From Phycisphaerae bacterium (GTDB taxonomy: Bacteria; Planctomycetota; Phycisphaerae; UBA1845): 57,691 nucleotides of DNA. Under the pieces are notes generated by a model, which was given only the letters and a program-made list of their open reading frames with translations, was not told the DNA's origin and made no database searches. The translations under genes and the position numbers were made by a program. Within the stretch, counting starts at the first letter, position 1. The number at the start of each line of letters is the position of its first letter. The stretch spans positions 1 to 57,691 of the forward strand of contig JAJDDV010000069.1 of the NCBI GenBank assembly GCA_029260135.1. Direction: 5' to 3'. Positions 43,261 through 52,086 of the stretch are shown here, one piece after another.

Positions 43261-43872
43261 CTACTTCGCTTTGGCGTAACGGTCGACGACGTCCGCCCAG
43301 TTCACGACGTTCCACCAAGCGGAGATGTAGTCCGGTCGCCGGTTCTGATAATTGAGGTAGTACGCGTGCTCCCAGACGTCGAGCCCCAGGATCGGCTTGA
43401 GCCCTTCCGTCAGAGGGCTGTCCTGGTTCGCATAATTCCTGACGATCAGGCCACCATTCTTGTCGACACAAAGCCACGCCCACCCGCTTCCGAATCGCGT
43501 CGCCGCCGCCGCCGTAAACTTCGCCTTGAAGTCGTCGAACCCGCCGAACGCCTGATGGATCGCATTGGCCAAATCGCCGTCGGGGCTCCCGCCACCGTCG
43601 GGGCTCATGTTGTTCCAGAAGATGCTGTGATTGACGTGCCCACCGCCGTGATTATTGACGGCGCCCCGAACGCTGTCCGGCAGCGATCCGATCCCCAAGA
43701 GCAGGTCCTCAACCGTTTTCGACTGAAGATCGGAATGGTTGGCCAGTGCGTCGTTGAGCTTGTTGACATACGTCGCGTGGTGCTTGTCGTGATGAATCTC
43801 CATCGTCCGCGCGTCGATGTGCGGCTCCAGTGCGTCGAAGGCATAGGGCAATGCGGGCAGTTCGTGCGCCAT
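43261..43872 (-). CDS. sodA: Fe/Mn superoxide dismutase
   Basis: The 203-residue protein begins with [20 protein letters not shown] and carries the four metal ligands: His in [16 protein letters not shown], His in [16 protein letters not shown], and Asp and His in [20 protein letters not shown]. The GGG before HVNH, together with ANQDSPL, resembles manganese or cambialistic members, so I use sodA with caution. The start has AGGAGATCAACG directly before the ATG. The lack of a signal peptide places it in the cytoplasm, where it removes superoxide. It leads a coupled set of quinone genes; superoxide arises from reduced quinones, so common control would make sense. Confidence 0.95.
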   Translation of the reverse strand: MAHELPALPYAFDALEPHIDARTMEIHHDKHHATYVNKLNDALANHSDLQSKTVEDLLLGIGSLPDSVRGAVNNHGGGHVNHSIFWNNMSPDGGGSPDGDLANAIHQAFGGFDDFKAKFTAAAATRFGSGWAWLCVDKNGGLIVRNYANQDSPLTEGLKPILGLDVWEHAYYLNYQNRRPDYISAWWNVVNWADVVDRYAKAK

Positions 43873-43934
43873 CGTTGATCTCCTGCAATTCGTTGTCTTC
43901 CGGGTTCGAGTCTCGAAACAGTGTTAGTGGCCAC

Positions 43935-43963
43935 AGGGTATTTGAGCGCACTCTTGCCGTCAA
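43935..43963 (-). promoter_or_regulatory. Possible promoter of the sod-quinone gene run
   Basis: On the minus strand TTGACG (43963-43958) and TACCCT (43940-43935) are 17 bases apart, leaving about 57 bases to the sod ATG. The -35 is good, the -10 only fair. Position in the 218-bp gap after the lipoprotein gene supports it. Confidence 0.4.
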
Positions 43964-44090
43964 CAACAGGGTGCAGGGGCGTCGGTGGTTCCAAGAAACA
44001 CACGGGAAAGTCGAGTCGACGTGCATCGCCGGGACGGTCGATTTCGGGCGCCGGCCCGTGGGGTGCGGCGTCGGTCTGACGTCGGGTGAA

Positions 44091-44756
44091 TTAGCGCCGC
44101 CCGCCTCGTGAGGGCGTTCGGCCACCGTCATCGCCATCCGATTCCGTCACGACGGTGATCGCCAACACAGCAGGCTCGCTCACCGAACCGTTCAACGACG
44201 CCCCGATGCAGTCGAAGGTCAAGTCGCCCGCCGCGCGAGGCGTCAGAAGCGCCACGCCTTCCGAAGTCGTGGTGAGCGTGACGGTCTCGCCGCCTGTTTG
44301 CTCGATCGTCAACGTCGCGGCCAGGTCGGCTCCAACGCTCGTGCAGATCAGGCGAGCGGTCTGACCGACCGTGACCGTCGCCGGGTCAACGGCAAGGGAA
44401 ACCGCCACATCGACGACCGGTGTCGACGACGGCGCGATCAACGTTCGGCATTCTCCAACAGCCAGGTAAAGCCCGTCGCTGGCAGTCAGGCGGATCAGCG
44501 CCTCGCCTTCCAGATCCGCCTCGAAGGTCGTGCTCGCGGCGTTCGCGTCGGTGAACCGCCCAGCCGATTGAGGAATGACCTCCCACTGATAGGTGGGAAC
44601 GGCGCCCGGAGTGATCGGATTGCCCGAGACGGTGCCCTCCTGCCCAATCGCCAACGCTGCCGGGCAGGACGGCGCGACGTCAATGCGCGAGCAGCCAGCC
44701 ACGCCGAGCGCAGCGGCGATCCACCCGATCGAGCAAAGAGCTGCCATCCTCTGCAT
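44091..44756 (-). CDS. Lipoprotein with Ig-like beta domains
   Basis: The 221-residue protein opens with a lipoprotein signal (LCSIGWIAAALGVAGCSRID, lipobox VAGC) after AGGGGG. Two beta-rich segments follow. The first (about 30-105) looks like a PKD/Ig-type fold: GNPITPGAVPTYQWEVIPQS and EADLEGEALIRLTASDGLYL. The second (about 115-205) reads VSLAVDPATVTVGQTARLIC and ATLTIEQTGGETVTLTTTSE. The C-terminus is Asp/Gly/Arg-rich. No enzymatic motif is present. It is the last gene of the ECF sigma, anti-sigma-like, STN-protein line, 267 bp downstream of the STN gene, and may be an envelope protein under that sigma factor. Confidence 0.72.
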   Translation of the reverse strand: MQRMAALCSIGWIAAALGVAGCSRIDVAPSCPAALAIGQEGTVSGNPITPGAVPTYQWEVIPQSAGRFTDANAASTTFEADLEGEALIRLTASDGLYLAVGECRTLIAPSSTPVVDVAVSLAVDPATVTVGQTARLICTSVGADLAATLTIEQTGGETVTLTTTSEGVALLTPRAAGDLTFDCIGASLNGSVSEPAVLAITVVTESDGDDGGRTPSRGGRR

Positions 44757-45023
44757 GGGAACGGTCCCCCTCTGAGACGTCGTTGGCCCCGGTCTTCACG
44801 CCGACCGATGTCGCTGCCGGGCGTGAGTCTACCGCACGCCACGCGCGGAACCAATCCGGCGCAGTACGACCCACCCGCTGTGTAATCCTAGCGCGACGAA
44901 TTCGGGATGGACAGTCGGACCACTGACAACGTCAACGTCCGCGTGAACTTCGGCTCGTTCAACAGTGCTTGTGGATACTATCGGGCGTGGGGCACCGGAG
45001 TCGCTGCTCAGCCACGGTTTGGG

Positions 45024-46154
45024 TCAGGGTTCATCCGCCCCATCCACCCGGCGAACCGCCTCAAAAAACGCAGCCAGGTCGCGCTCACGACGCTCGCGCA
45101 GGTCGGGCGGAAGCTCGGATCGGCGAATCAGCCATTCGATCGTTCGCCCGTCTTCGAGCGGGATGGCGATTTTCGCGACGTAGGGATCGTCGAGTCCGGG
45201 AGGCAGCTTGACTTCGTCGGCGGGCGGGCGGGTGGCGACGCCCGCGGGATCGTAGAACAAGATGCCCTCGGGTTCGATCAGGTAGCCCAGCCCGGTGTAG
45301 GCGGCAATCGAATCGAGCACCTGGTCCGCGGGCTGGTTTCGCGTGTTGACCGAGAAGTTGCGCTGCACGGTCAGTGGTAGCGACGAGAGCAGACCGGACT
45401 CGACCCGTACGCGAACGTTGGCGGCCTGACCGACCGCCTGCATGACATCGTGGAGCGGTCGGTTGTTCAGGCGAATGGAAATCGGTCGGCGCAATTGCTG
45501 CAAGATACGCTCTTGCATCGGCGAAAGGACGATACGATCCTCCAATATCGACCACGACCACCCGAGGTTGCGACAGGCGAGCGTCAAAGCCTCGTCACCC
45601 GATCCGGCGCCGACGTTGCGGATCGCTTCCGAGAGAACCTCCCAGGCGTCGCGAACCGGCACCTGAAATTGAAGGCGCTGACCGAGCGCCTTCAGCGCAG
45701 CCGAATCATTCCCGGGTTCGATCCCGCCGAGGTAGACCAGCGTATCCAGCTCCGCCCAGCTCGGCGGGCGTCCGAGCTGTCGAAGGGCAGGCGTCGGGAC
45801 GATCTCGACATGATCGTCACGAACCGCAAACGTCATGCCGAGCGGCGAGAATAGCTCGTCGAGCGCGCGGCGTAACGGCATGTTCTCGAGGACGACCTCC
45901 TGCACCCGGGTCTTCTCACCGTGAAGAACCAACCGCATCGCCGTGTTCGGCATGACGATACGAACACCGGTTTGATCTTCCAGGAGGTGAACCGCTTCGC
46001 CGAGGTTGACGTTCTTGAGCGTGATCTTCGTCGGTTCGTCGAGGGCCTGTTCGATCAACGCCCGCGTACTCTGTGCAGACGCCGCCGCAGTTACGCCCAG
46101 ACCCACGCCCACCCAGCAAACCAGTGTCCTTCCGGCGGTTCTACCGTTCATCAT
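45024..46154 (-). CDS. Secreted protein with STN/secretin-N-like modules
   Basis: The product has 376 residues with a signal peptide (RTLVCWVGVGLGVTAAASAQ). Residues about 34-115 read like an STN (secretin and TonB N-terminal) module: ITLKNVNLGEAVHLLEDQTG, VRIVMPNTAM, LENMPLRRALDELFSPLGMT and FAVRDDHVEIVP. Similar alternation recurs at about 150-210 (VRDAWEVLSEAIRNVGAGSG) and 225-310 (PISIRLNNRPLHDVMQAVGQ, DQVLDSIAAYTGLGYLIEPE), so it is built of about three such modules without a secretin barrel or TonB receptor. Such domains usually pair with envelope partners in signal transfer. Gene order after an ECF sigma and an anti-sigma-like protein resembles FecI-FecR-type systems in outline, which supports a periplasmic signalling role by inference. 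Confidence 0.75.
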   Translation of the reverse strand: MMNGRTAGRTLVCWVGVGLGVTAAASAQSTRALIEQALDEPTKITLKNVNLGEAVHLLEDQTGVRIVMPNTAMRLVLHGEKTRVQEVVLENMPLRRALDELFSPLGMTFAVRDDHVEIVPTPALRQLGRPPSWAELDTLVYLGGIEPGNDSAALKALGQRLQFQVPVRDAWEVLSEAIRNVGAGSGDEALTLACRNLGWSWSILEDRIVLSPMQERILQQLRRPISIRLNNRPLHDVMQAVGQAANVRVRVESGLLSSLPLTVQRNFSVNTRNQPADQVLDSIAAYTGLGYLIEPEGILFYDPAGVATRPPADEVKLPPGLDDPYVAKIAIPLEDGRTIEWLIRRSELPPDLRERRERDLAAFFEAVRRVDGADEP

Positions 46155-46187
46155 GTACCACCATTCCCTGATTCATGGCGTCGCCAA

Positions 46188-46865
46188 CTACAACGGCGGC
46201 GCCGGTCCTCCCACGGAGGACGTCGGCCCTGAACCCACGCTGCCAAACGAGATACCTGCGTCACCTTCTGCACGGCCATCGGGCACGACCGGTGTTCGAG
46301 CGAAGGCTACCACCACGTGCGGCAAACCGCCCGCAAGACCACCGTCACCCACCCCGACCGATGCCGAACCTTTGCCGAAGCGGACCACCCGCACCGCCTC
46401 CGGCGTCGACGGAAACCCGATCAAGACCGCAAGGACGATGGCGGCGGCCGCCGCGAGCGGCGCGCCGAGTCTAAAGAACCACAAACGAGGAAGGCGCTTC
46501 GACTCGGCTGCACGAACGCGCCTCATGACGGCCGCTTCGAGCCCGTCCTCGTCGACGACCACACCTTGGCCGCCCCAGCGCTGCAAGAGCCGATCTACAC
46601 CGTCCAGCGCATCGCGGTCCGATTCGCTTGCGATTTCCGCTTGAATCAGCGCGGCGTGATGATCCCCGTCCAGCTCGACCGGCGTCCCACCCCACCGCCG
46701 TATCAGTTGATCGACGGCACGAAGCCGTCGAGCTTCCTCGCGGAGTGTCTCAGACCCCGCCAACGCGCGATCCAAGCGTTGGCGTTCGTCTTCGGCGAGC
46801 GCCTCGTCCAGACTTCGACTCACGAGCAGCGCCGGATCATCGGGATGGTAAGATTCCTCGCCCAT
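46188..46865 (-). CDS. Anti-sigma-like membrane protein
   Basis: The 225-residue protein has a soluble N-terminal part with two similar segments (QLIRRWGGTPVELDGDHHAA and RLLQRWGGQGVVVDEDGLEA), one membrane helix at about 133-153 (GAPLAAAAAIVLAVLIGFPS), and a low-complexity Gly/Val/Ser-rich tail predicted to be periplasmic. There is no HxxxCxxC zinc motif. The topology (cytoplasmic sigma-binding end, single membrane helix) and the position 78 bp after an ECF sigma gene argue for an anti-sigma factor. A GAAGG sequence precedes the ATG. Confidence 0.68.
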   Translation of the reverse strand: MGEESYHPDDPALLVSRSLDEALAEDERQRLDRALAGSETLREEARRLRAVDQLIRRWGGTPVELDGDHHAALIQAEIASESDRDALDGVDRLLQRWGGQGVVVDEDGLEAAVMRRVRAAESKRLPRLWFFRLGAPLAAAAAIVLAVLIGFPSTPEAVRVVRFGKGSASVGVGDGGLAGGLPHVVVAFARTPVVPDGRAEGDAGISFGSVGSGPTSSVGGPAPPL

Positions 46866-46943
46866 GTCGCCTTCATGCCTTCACGCGGCATCCACCGTGC
46901 CCAGGTCATCGAACCATCGACCTCGCCCGCGTCTTCCGTCCCA

Positions 46944-47570
46944 TCACAGAAACGACGCCAACTGGTCCTTGAGTTTCTTGCGGGCCTGAAAAACATTCCA
47001 CTTCACCAGTTCGATACTGCACTCCAGAATCGCCGCCACCTCTTTTTGCGGCACCCCCTCGACGCTGAAAAGGACCAGCGCCAGTCGTTGCTTCTCCGGT
47101 AACTCGTCGAGCGCCGCCGAGATGGCTGCGTTCAGCTCGGCCGGAAGCGGCCCTTCGTCTGATGGCGCCGGGCTTGCCAACGGTCTTCCCGTGTTGCGAT
47201 CACGCGCCTCAGACACAGACGAGAGCGTTTCGTCCCAGGGAACCGTCGCACGGGAAGCGCGAGATCGGCGGAGATTGAGCGATAAGTTGCAGACGACGCG
47301 CATCAGCCAGGCGCCGAATCGAGACGGGTCGTCGAGCTGCGAAAGGTTGCGGTAGGCCCGCACGAACGCGTCCTGACTGACGTCGCTGGCATCTTCGACG
47401 TTCCCCAAAAGCCGGTACGCCACCGACACCGCCCGGCGCTGATACCGCCGAACCAGTTCCCCAAACGCCTCCTGCTGACCGGCTTGCGCCTGGCAAACCA
47501 GCTCCCGCTCAGCCGACTCTGGTACGTCCGCTCCGATCTGCAAATCACTCGCTTCCTGCGTGTCAGACAC
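46944..47570 (-). CDS. ECF-type RNA polymerase sigma factor
   Basis: The 208-residue protein has region 2 (QQEAFGELVRRYQRRAVSVA, NVEDASDVSQDAFVRAYRNL, RFGAWLMRVVCNLSLNLRRS) and region 4 (LPEKQRLALVLFSVEGVPQK, EVAAILECSIELVKWNVFQA RKKL), the order of RpoE/SigW-like ECF factors. It starts at a GTG and has a 25-residue acidic leader. It heads a minus-strand line with an anti-sigma-like protein, an STN-module protein and a lipoprotein, so the system probably senses an envelope condition. Divergent from panC, with 211 bp between. Confidence 0.92.
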   Translation of the reverse strand: MSDTQEASDLQIGADVPESAERELVCQAQAGQQEAFGELVRRYQRRAVSVAYRLLGNVEDASDVSQDAFVRAYRNLSQLDDPSRFGAWLMRVVCNLSLNLRRSRASRATVPWDETLSSVSEARDRNTGRPLASPAPSDEGPLPAELNAAISAALDELPEKQRLALVLFSVEGVPQKEVAAILECSIELVKWNVFQARKKLKDQLASFL

Positions 47571-47781
47571 GGCCGGGCGCCGGCCGTTAGACGTCGTTCT
47601 CCAGCGTGCGTCGTCGCGGCAGCGTCGGCGCGGTTATGGGACGGCCTCCCGCGGCGTTGAAGCGTCGCCGGTGGCCCGCAGACGTCATTTTGCAGGATAC
47701 CCGCTCTCCCGTACAGTACCGTAGGCCGTTTGTACCTGGCATCGAATTGCGAGGTCTCAGCGCGCCCAAGAGTCCGTCGTC

Positions 47782-48642
47782 ATGCAGGTTCTCACAGACA
47801 TCGAGCCCACGCGGCGATTGATCCGCGAGCTGCAGGCCCGCGGTCAGCAAACCGGCCTCGTGCCAACCATGGGAGCACTGCACGAGGGTCACCTGTCCCT
47901 CATGCGCACAGCGCGGCAGCAGTGCGATTTCGTGGCCGTGACCATCTTCGTCAACCCCACCCAGTTCGGCCCCAGTGAAGATTTCGACGCCTACCCTCGA
48001 ACGCTTGGAGATGATTTGGCCGCGTGCGATTCCATGGGTGTCGGGCTGGTCTTCACGCCGACCCTTGACGGCATGTACGCGCCAGACGCAAAGACCACTG
48101 TGGCCGTGGCGGGCCTGACGGGTGACCTGTGTGGCCGACATCGACCGGGACATTTCGACGGAGTGACCACGGTGGTGGCCAAGCTCTTTAACATTCTTCC
48201 CTGCGACCGGGCCTTCTTCGGTGAGAAGGACTATCAGCAGTTGACGGTCATCCGACGGATGGCGCGCGACCTCGATCTTCCCATCGACGTTGTGGGCTGT
48301 CCGACGATTCGAGAGGCGGATGGGCTGGCCATGTCCAGCCGGAACGCCTATCTCTCAGCCGATCAACGCCGGCAGGCGGCATCGTTGAACCGCGCACTGC
48401 GGTCGGCGGTAGATCGCGCCGCAGGTGGCGAGCGAAGCGCCGCAACCCTTACAGATCGCATTCGGGAGGAGATCCTCGCCGCCGGTCCTGCAGACATTGA
48501 CTACATCGAGGCCGTCGACGCCCAGACGCTGCAGCCGCTCCGGAGCATCGATCGGGTGGCTCGCATCTGCCTGGCGGTGAGAATCGGGGCCTGTCGATTG
48601 ATCGACAACATCGGCGTGGACGTTCCTCCGTCTGCCGGGTAG
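47782..48642 (+). CDS. panC: Pantoate-beta-alanine ligase
   Basis: The 286-residue protein catalyses ATP-dependent joining of pantoate and beta-alanine to pantothenate, the vitamin B5/CoA precursor, in the cytoplasm. Family motifs are in order: LVPTMGALHEGHLSLMRTAR (HIGH-type nucleotide motif), VTIFVNPTQFGPSEDFDAYP, CGRHRPGHFDGVTTVVAKLF, ILPCDRAFFGEKDYQQLTVI and ADGLAMSSRNAYLSADQR (KMSKS-like MSSRN). Length is normal and no key residue is missing. The stop lies 10 bp before lgt, so the two are probably co-transcribed; panB and panD are not in the window. Confidence 0.96.
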   Translation: MQVLTDIEPTRRLIRELQARGQQTGLVPTMGALHEGHLSLMRTARQQCDFVAVTIFVNPTQFGPSEDFDAYPRTLGDDLAACDSMGVGLVFTPTLDGMYAPDAKTTVAVAGLTGDLCGRHRPGHFDGVTTVVAKLFNILPCDRAFFGEKDYQQLTVIRRMARDLDLPIDVVGCPTIREADGLAMSSRNAYLSADQRRQAASLNRALRSAVDRAAGGERSAATLTDRIREEILAAGPADIDYIEAVDAQTLQPLRSIDRVARICLAVRIGACRLIDNIGVDVPPSAG

Positions 48643-48652
48643 TATCGCCGTC

Positions 48653-49855
48653 ATGCATCCGGAGTTGTTCACGCTACCGATTCTCGGCATCACGATCAAA
48701 ACCTACGGGTTCTGCTTGATGGTCGGGTTCCTGAGCGCCGTGTGGCTGGGAATGCGCCGCGCCGAGCGCACGGGCGCCAACCCCGACGTCGTGCTCGACA
48801 TTTCCTTCCTGGCACTGGTGTTCGGCGTCGGCGGAGCCCGCGTCTTCTACGTCGTACACTATTGGGAGGAGCAGTTCGCCGGTGTGTCGAACCGGTTTGT
48901 CGCCGTCATCGACATTACGCAAGGCGGACTCGAGTTTCTGGGCGGGTTCCTCTGTGCGATGGCGGCCGCGGGTGTGTATGCTTTGTGGAAGAAGGTGTCG
49001 CTGCGGCAGTACCTGGACATACTCGCGCCCAGTTGTATGTGGGGCCTGGCGTTCGGCCGGCTGGGCTGCTTCTTCAACGGATGCTGCTTTGGCGGCATGT
49101 GCGTCGCACCCGGCGTTGCACCCGGAGCCGACCAAGTGCCCCCACCCTATGCGGTTACGTTCCCCTTCGCCAGCCCGGCGCAGTGGCGCCAGTGGGAGAA
49201 CCGAGAGGCTACGCTCCCTGCAGAACTCATCGTTACCGCCAAGAACATGATGCAGCCCTTCCCGCTTCCCGGCGATCTGCTCGCGATGCCGGTGGAGAAA
49301 CGAGAGCGGGCCACGCGCGAACTCGAACGGTTGCAGGAAAGTTTTGCCCAGGCGCAGCGAAGTGAAGACGCGGAAGCGGCAATTGAACTCAAGGCTGCGA
49401 TGGATGCCGCGCGACAGCGCAAAAAGGACGAAGATGCGAAGCTGGTCGCGCTGCGCCGTGCACAGAGTTTTCCCTCGCGCGTGGAACCCGGCCGAAGAAC
49501 GTCCGTCACGGAGCTCGAGCAACTCGCGTCGCAACACGGCTCACATCCCGTTCACCCGACGCAGCTCTACTCGTCCATCCACGCGCTGTTGCTCTCGATG
49601 TTCCTCACGGCGCTCTTACGCTATCGCCGTCGCCACGGCGTCGTCATCGGAGCGCTCATCGTCATGTACCCCATTCCGCGCGTGGTGCTGGAGTTGATTC
49701 GTGTTGACAATCCGCACGACGTCGCCGGCCTGACCGTCTCGCAGTTTGTCAGCCTCGGCATGCTCGTCTTGGGCGTGGTCTATCTGGTGCTGTTGTTCAA
49801 GCGCATGCCGGAACAATCACCTCGCGCGACTTTCGAGACTGCGGATAGCACTTGA
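48653..49855 (+). CDS. lgt: Prolipoprotein diacylglyceryl transferase with large insertion
   Basis: Lgt transfers diacylglycerol from phosphatidylglycerol to the lipobox Cys of prolipoproteins. The family's helices and motifs are present: TYGFCLMVGFLSAVWLGMRR, GARVFYVVHYWEE, QGGLEFLGGFLCAMAAAG, AFGRLGCFFNGCCFGGMC (the GRxGNFxNG signature in its Cys-containing form) and HPTQLYSSIHALLLSM, then VVLELIRVDNPHDVAGLT. At 400 residues it is over 100 longer than E. coli Lgt (291). The excess lies at about residues 151-297, between the signature and HPTQLYS, and is mostly charged helix (RERATRELERLQES, AIELKAAMDAARQRKKDEDA). The usual His of the HGG loop is Leu here (GGLEFLGG). Several predicted lipoproteins in the window would be its substrates. 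It converges with the HtrA-like cluster, 6 bp apart. Confidence 0.92.
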   Translation: MHPELFTLPILGITIKTYGFCLMVGFLSAVWLGMRRAERTGANPDVVLDISFLALVFGVGGARVFYVVHYWEEQFAGVSNRFVAVIDITQGGLEFLGGFLCAMAAAGVYALWKKVSLRQYLDILAPSCMWGLAFGRLGCFFNGCCFGGMCVAPGVAPGADQVPPPYAVTFPFASPAQWRQWENREATLPAELIVTAKNMMQPFPLPGDLLAMPVEKRERATRELERLQESFAQAQRSEDAEAAIELKAAMDAARQRKKDEDAKLVALRRAQSFPSRVEPGRRTSVTELEQLASQHGSHPVHPTQLYSSIHALLLSMFLTALLRYRRRHGVVIGALIVMYPIPRVVLELIRVDNPHDVAGLTVSQFVSLGMLVLGVVYLVLLFKRMPEQSPRATFETADST

Positions 49856-49861
49856 TCCGGT

Positions 49862-51022
49862 CTACTCCTCCTCACCTTCCTGAGGCGTCGGAGTCGACGG
49901 GTCGAACGGCTCCTCCAGATCCGGAAGATCACCCAGCTCCGTATTTCGCGCGAGCGTGACCACCTTGCCGAACTGCCGTTCGTTGCGTTCCAGAAGTAGA
50001 TAAACCGGCTCGCCGGCGGGGATCATGTAAATCGCCTGCACCAGATGGCCGAAGTGGCGGATCTCTCGATCTTCGGCGCCGATGACCTTGTCGCCGGGCA
50101 ACACACCGGCGGCGCGCATTGGCGACGGATCGGCGATGTTGCCGATGACAACGGCATCTCTTGCGCGAGGGTTGATCTGAATGCCGAGCCAACCTCTGTA
50201 GAATGATCGACCGGTTTGGAGCACAGATACGATCTCGTCTACCCGATCCTTGGGAACCGCAAACCCGACACCGGAGTCATACATGTCAATGCCGGCGAGT
50301 TCGCCGGGGCGCTGGGCCATCGGAACGGCGATACCGATCACGCGACCGTGCAAGTCGCAAACCGGACCACCGTAGTTGGCGGGACTAAGTCTGGCGTCCG
50401 TCTGAAACGCGTTGCCGTGCATCCGATTCCTGGCGCTGATGATCCCGACGGAGAGCGAGGGATGCTCTCCGCCGAATCCCAAACCCAGCGCGACCGCGCT
50501 CTGGCCAATTCGAACTGAAGTGCGATCCACCCATTCGGGAACCGCGAGCGAATCGGCATCGACCTTGAGCAACGCGATCTTGCGCACTTGATCGCGCGCG
50601 ACGAGTTTCGCCACGAGTCGCCGGTCGTCCCCCAGTGTCACCGAAATCACGACCGGCTCGCGAATGAAATTGAAACTGCTAGTGATGATGAAACCGTCCG
50701 GTGAGTAAACGATACCGGTCGTCGCGCCGTCGGCGATAGTGAAACTCGAGCCGACCGTCTCGCGAAACGGATTCTGTGAACGTGGCTGTTGGGGTGACTC
50801 CTCATCATCTTCCGTTGACAAGAACCCGCGAGGCTGCGATCCGCCGACGGTGTCGATGCGGACAAGGAAGGGCCGCATCTTTTCCGCCACGTCGCGAAAC
50901 ATCTCCTGTTTTTCGCGGAGGAGTTGGTCGGGGGAGTGGTCTTGCTCTGCCATCGATGCCAATGGCATGGCACAGGCGGCAAGGAGTCCGATAATAAACA
51001 GCCTCGGCGAGTTGTGTGTCAT
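49862..51022 (-). CDS. HtrA/DegP-like protein with lost catalytic triad (third of trio)
   Basis: The 386-residue secreted protein (signal RLFIIGLLAACAMPLASMAE) has the trypsin-like S1C fold followed by a PDZ domain. Fold blocks are TTGIVYSPDGFIITSSFNFI, RKIALLKVDADSL, SVRIGQSAVALGLGFGGEHP, LSPANYGGPVCDLHGRVIGI and the PDZ WLGIQINPRARDAVVIGNIA. Aligned to the active paralogue two genes upstream, the His is Phe117, the Asp is Lys148 and the Ser is Tyr217 (ANYGGPV in place of GNSGGPL). It cannot be a serine protease. Its start overlaps the upstream stop (ATGA). It ends in an acidic EEPFDPSTPTPQEGEEE tail. A regulatory or peptide-binding role beside the active protein is inferred. Confidence 0.85.
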   Translation of the reverse strand: MTHNSPRLFIIGLLAACAMPLASMAEQDHSPDQLLREKQEMFRDVAEKMRPFLVRIDTVGGSQPRGFLSTEDDEESPQQPRSQNPFRETVGSSFTIADGATTGIVYSPDGFIITSSFNFIREPVVISVTLGDDRRLVAKLVARDQVRKIALLKVDADSLAVPEWVDRTSVRIGQSAVALGLGFGGEHPSLSVGIISARNRMHGNAFQTDARLSPANYGGPVCDLHGRVIGIAVPMAQRPGELAGIDMYDSGVGFAVPKDRVDEIVSVLQTGRSFYRGWLGIQINPRARDAVVIGNIADPSPMRAAGVLPGDKVIGAEDREIRHFGHLVQAIYMIPAGEPVYLLLERNERQFGKVVTLARNTELGDLPDLEEPFDPSTPTPQEGEEE

Positions 51023-52086
51023 TTTTCGTCCATTTCGATGCGGAGGCTGACAATGGCGCGCCCTCTTTGGACGACCAGATCGATGGATTCGCCGGGTTCG
51101 AGGTAGCTGAGGCGGCGTTTGTATTCGTCGGCGTCGGGGATGTTTCGGCCATTGAGGGAGAGTATGAGGTCGTCCTTTCGGACGCCGGCCCGCTGGGCGG
51201 GGGATCCGAATTTCACGCGTTCGACGAACGGCAGGATGCGCTGGTAGCCGACGCGACTCAGGCGAATTCCCGGATCGAGGGGCGTTTCGCTCTGATCGGT
51301 GGTCTCAGGCGGCGTCGGTTCGCCCTGCTCGGCGGCGAGGGATTCGAGATAGAACTCGTCGAGTACGTCGCGTGGGAGTGCGTAGTTGAGGTGGGTGTAG
51401 GTTTGGTTGGAGGTGACGACGCGACCGATCATGCCGACGAGTTCGCCGTCGAGGTTGACGACGGCGCTGCCCGGTGCGCCGGGGTTGCTGGTGATGCCGT
51501 CGAAGATCAGCACGTCGCCGCGGTAGGGGAAGTCTTTTAGGCGTCGTCGCGCGTCGAGTCGCGTTCGGGTCGAGATGATTCCGTGTGCGATCGAGACCGG
51601 TTCGGCGCCGTCGGCTACCTTGAAGGCGTTGCCTGCGGCCAGCACCCAATCTCCCACAGCGGCGTTGACGTCGCGGTCGAGGTCGAAGGAGGGGAAAGGA
51701 TCGAGTGCGTTTGGCGCGGGGCTAGTTCCCGGGGCGGTGGGGCGTGTCAATCTCAGCAGGGCGAGCTGGCGCTGACGATCACGGTGGATCACCTCGGCCT
51801 GGTGGATCGTGCCGTCAGCCAGAACAGCGCGGATGTGGCGTGCGTCGATGAGGAGCGAGAAGACGGTCAGGACGTCGCCGTCGTCGGACACGATGATGCC
51901 GGTGCCGTAGCCCTTTTGCTTGCCCGCGCCGAGTCCGTACAGTTTGACGACTCGCGGCATGACCGAGTCGATGGCGCGTTGGAATCCGGCGTTGGAATCT
52001 CGATCCTGCGCATGCGTCGCGGGTACATTCGCGGTCATCGCGATCAGAACCGGCAACACCATCAGTGAGTACGAGGCACGCATCAT
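51019..52086 (-). CDS. HtrA/DegP-like protein with lost catalytic triad (second of trio)
   Basis: I start at the ATG at 52086, which overlaps the stop of the active HtrA-like gene (ATGA) and opens a signal peptide (ASYSLMVLPVLIAMTANVPA, cleavage near THAQ); the longer frame to 52155 has none. The 355 residues keep the S1C frame: GYGTGIIVSDDGDVLTVFSL, RQLALLRLTRP, AVGDWVLAAGNAFKVADGAE and TSNPGAPGSAVVNLDGELVG, then a PDZ domain (GSPAQRAGVRKDDLILSLNG). Against the active paralogue the His is Ser77, the Asp is Gln107 and the Ser is Pro205. All three triad positions are thus changed in a different way from the third gene. It is probably periplasmic. Role unknown. Confidence 0.85.
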   Translation of the reverse strand: MMRASYSLMVLPVLIAMTANVPATHAQDRDSNAGFQRAIDSVMPRVVKLYGLGAGKQKGYGTGIIVSDDGDVLTVFSLLIDARHIRAVLADGTIHQAEVIHRDRQRQLALLRLTRPTAPGTSPAPNALDPFPSFDLDRDVNAAVGDWVLAAGNAFKVADGAEPVSIAHGIISTRTRLDARRRLKDFPYRGDVLIFDGITSNPGAPGSAVVNLDGELVGMIGRVVTSNQTYTHLNYALPRDVLDEFYLESLAAEQGEPTPPETTDQSETPLDPGIRLSRVGYQRILPFVERVKFGSPAQRAGVRKDDLILSLNGRNIPDADEYKRRLSYLEPGESIDLVVQRGRAIVSLRIEMDEK

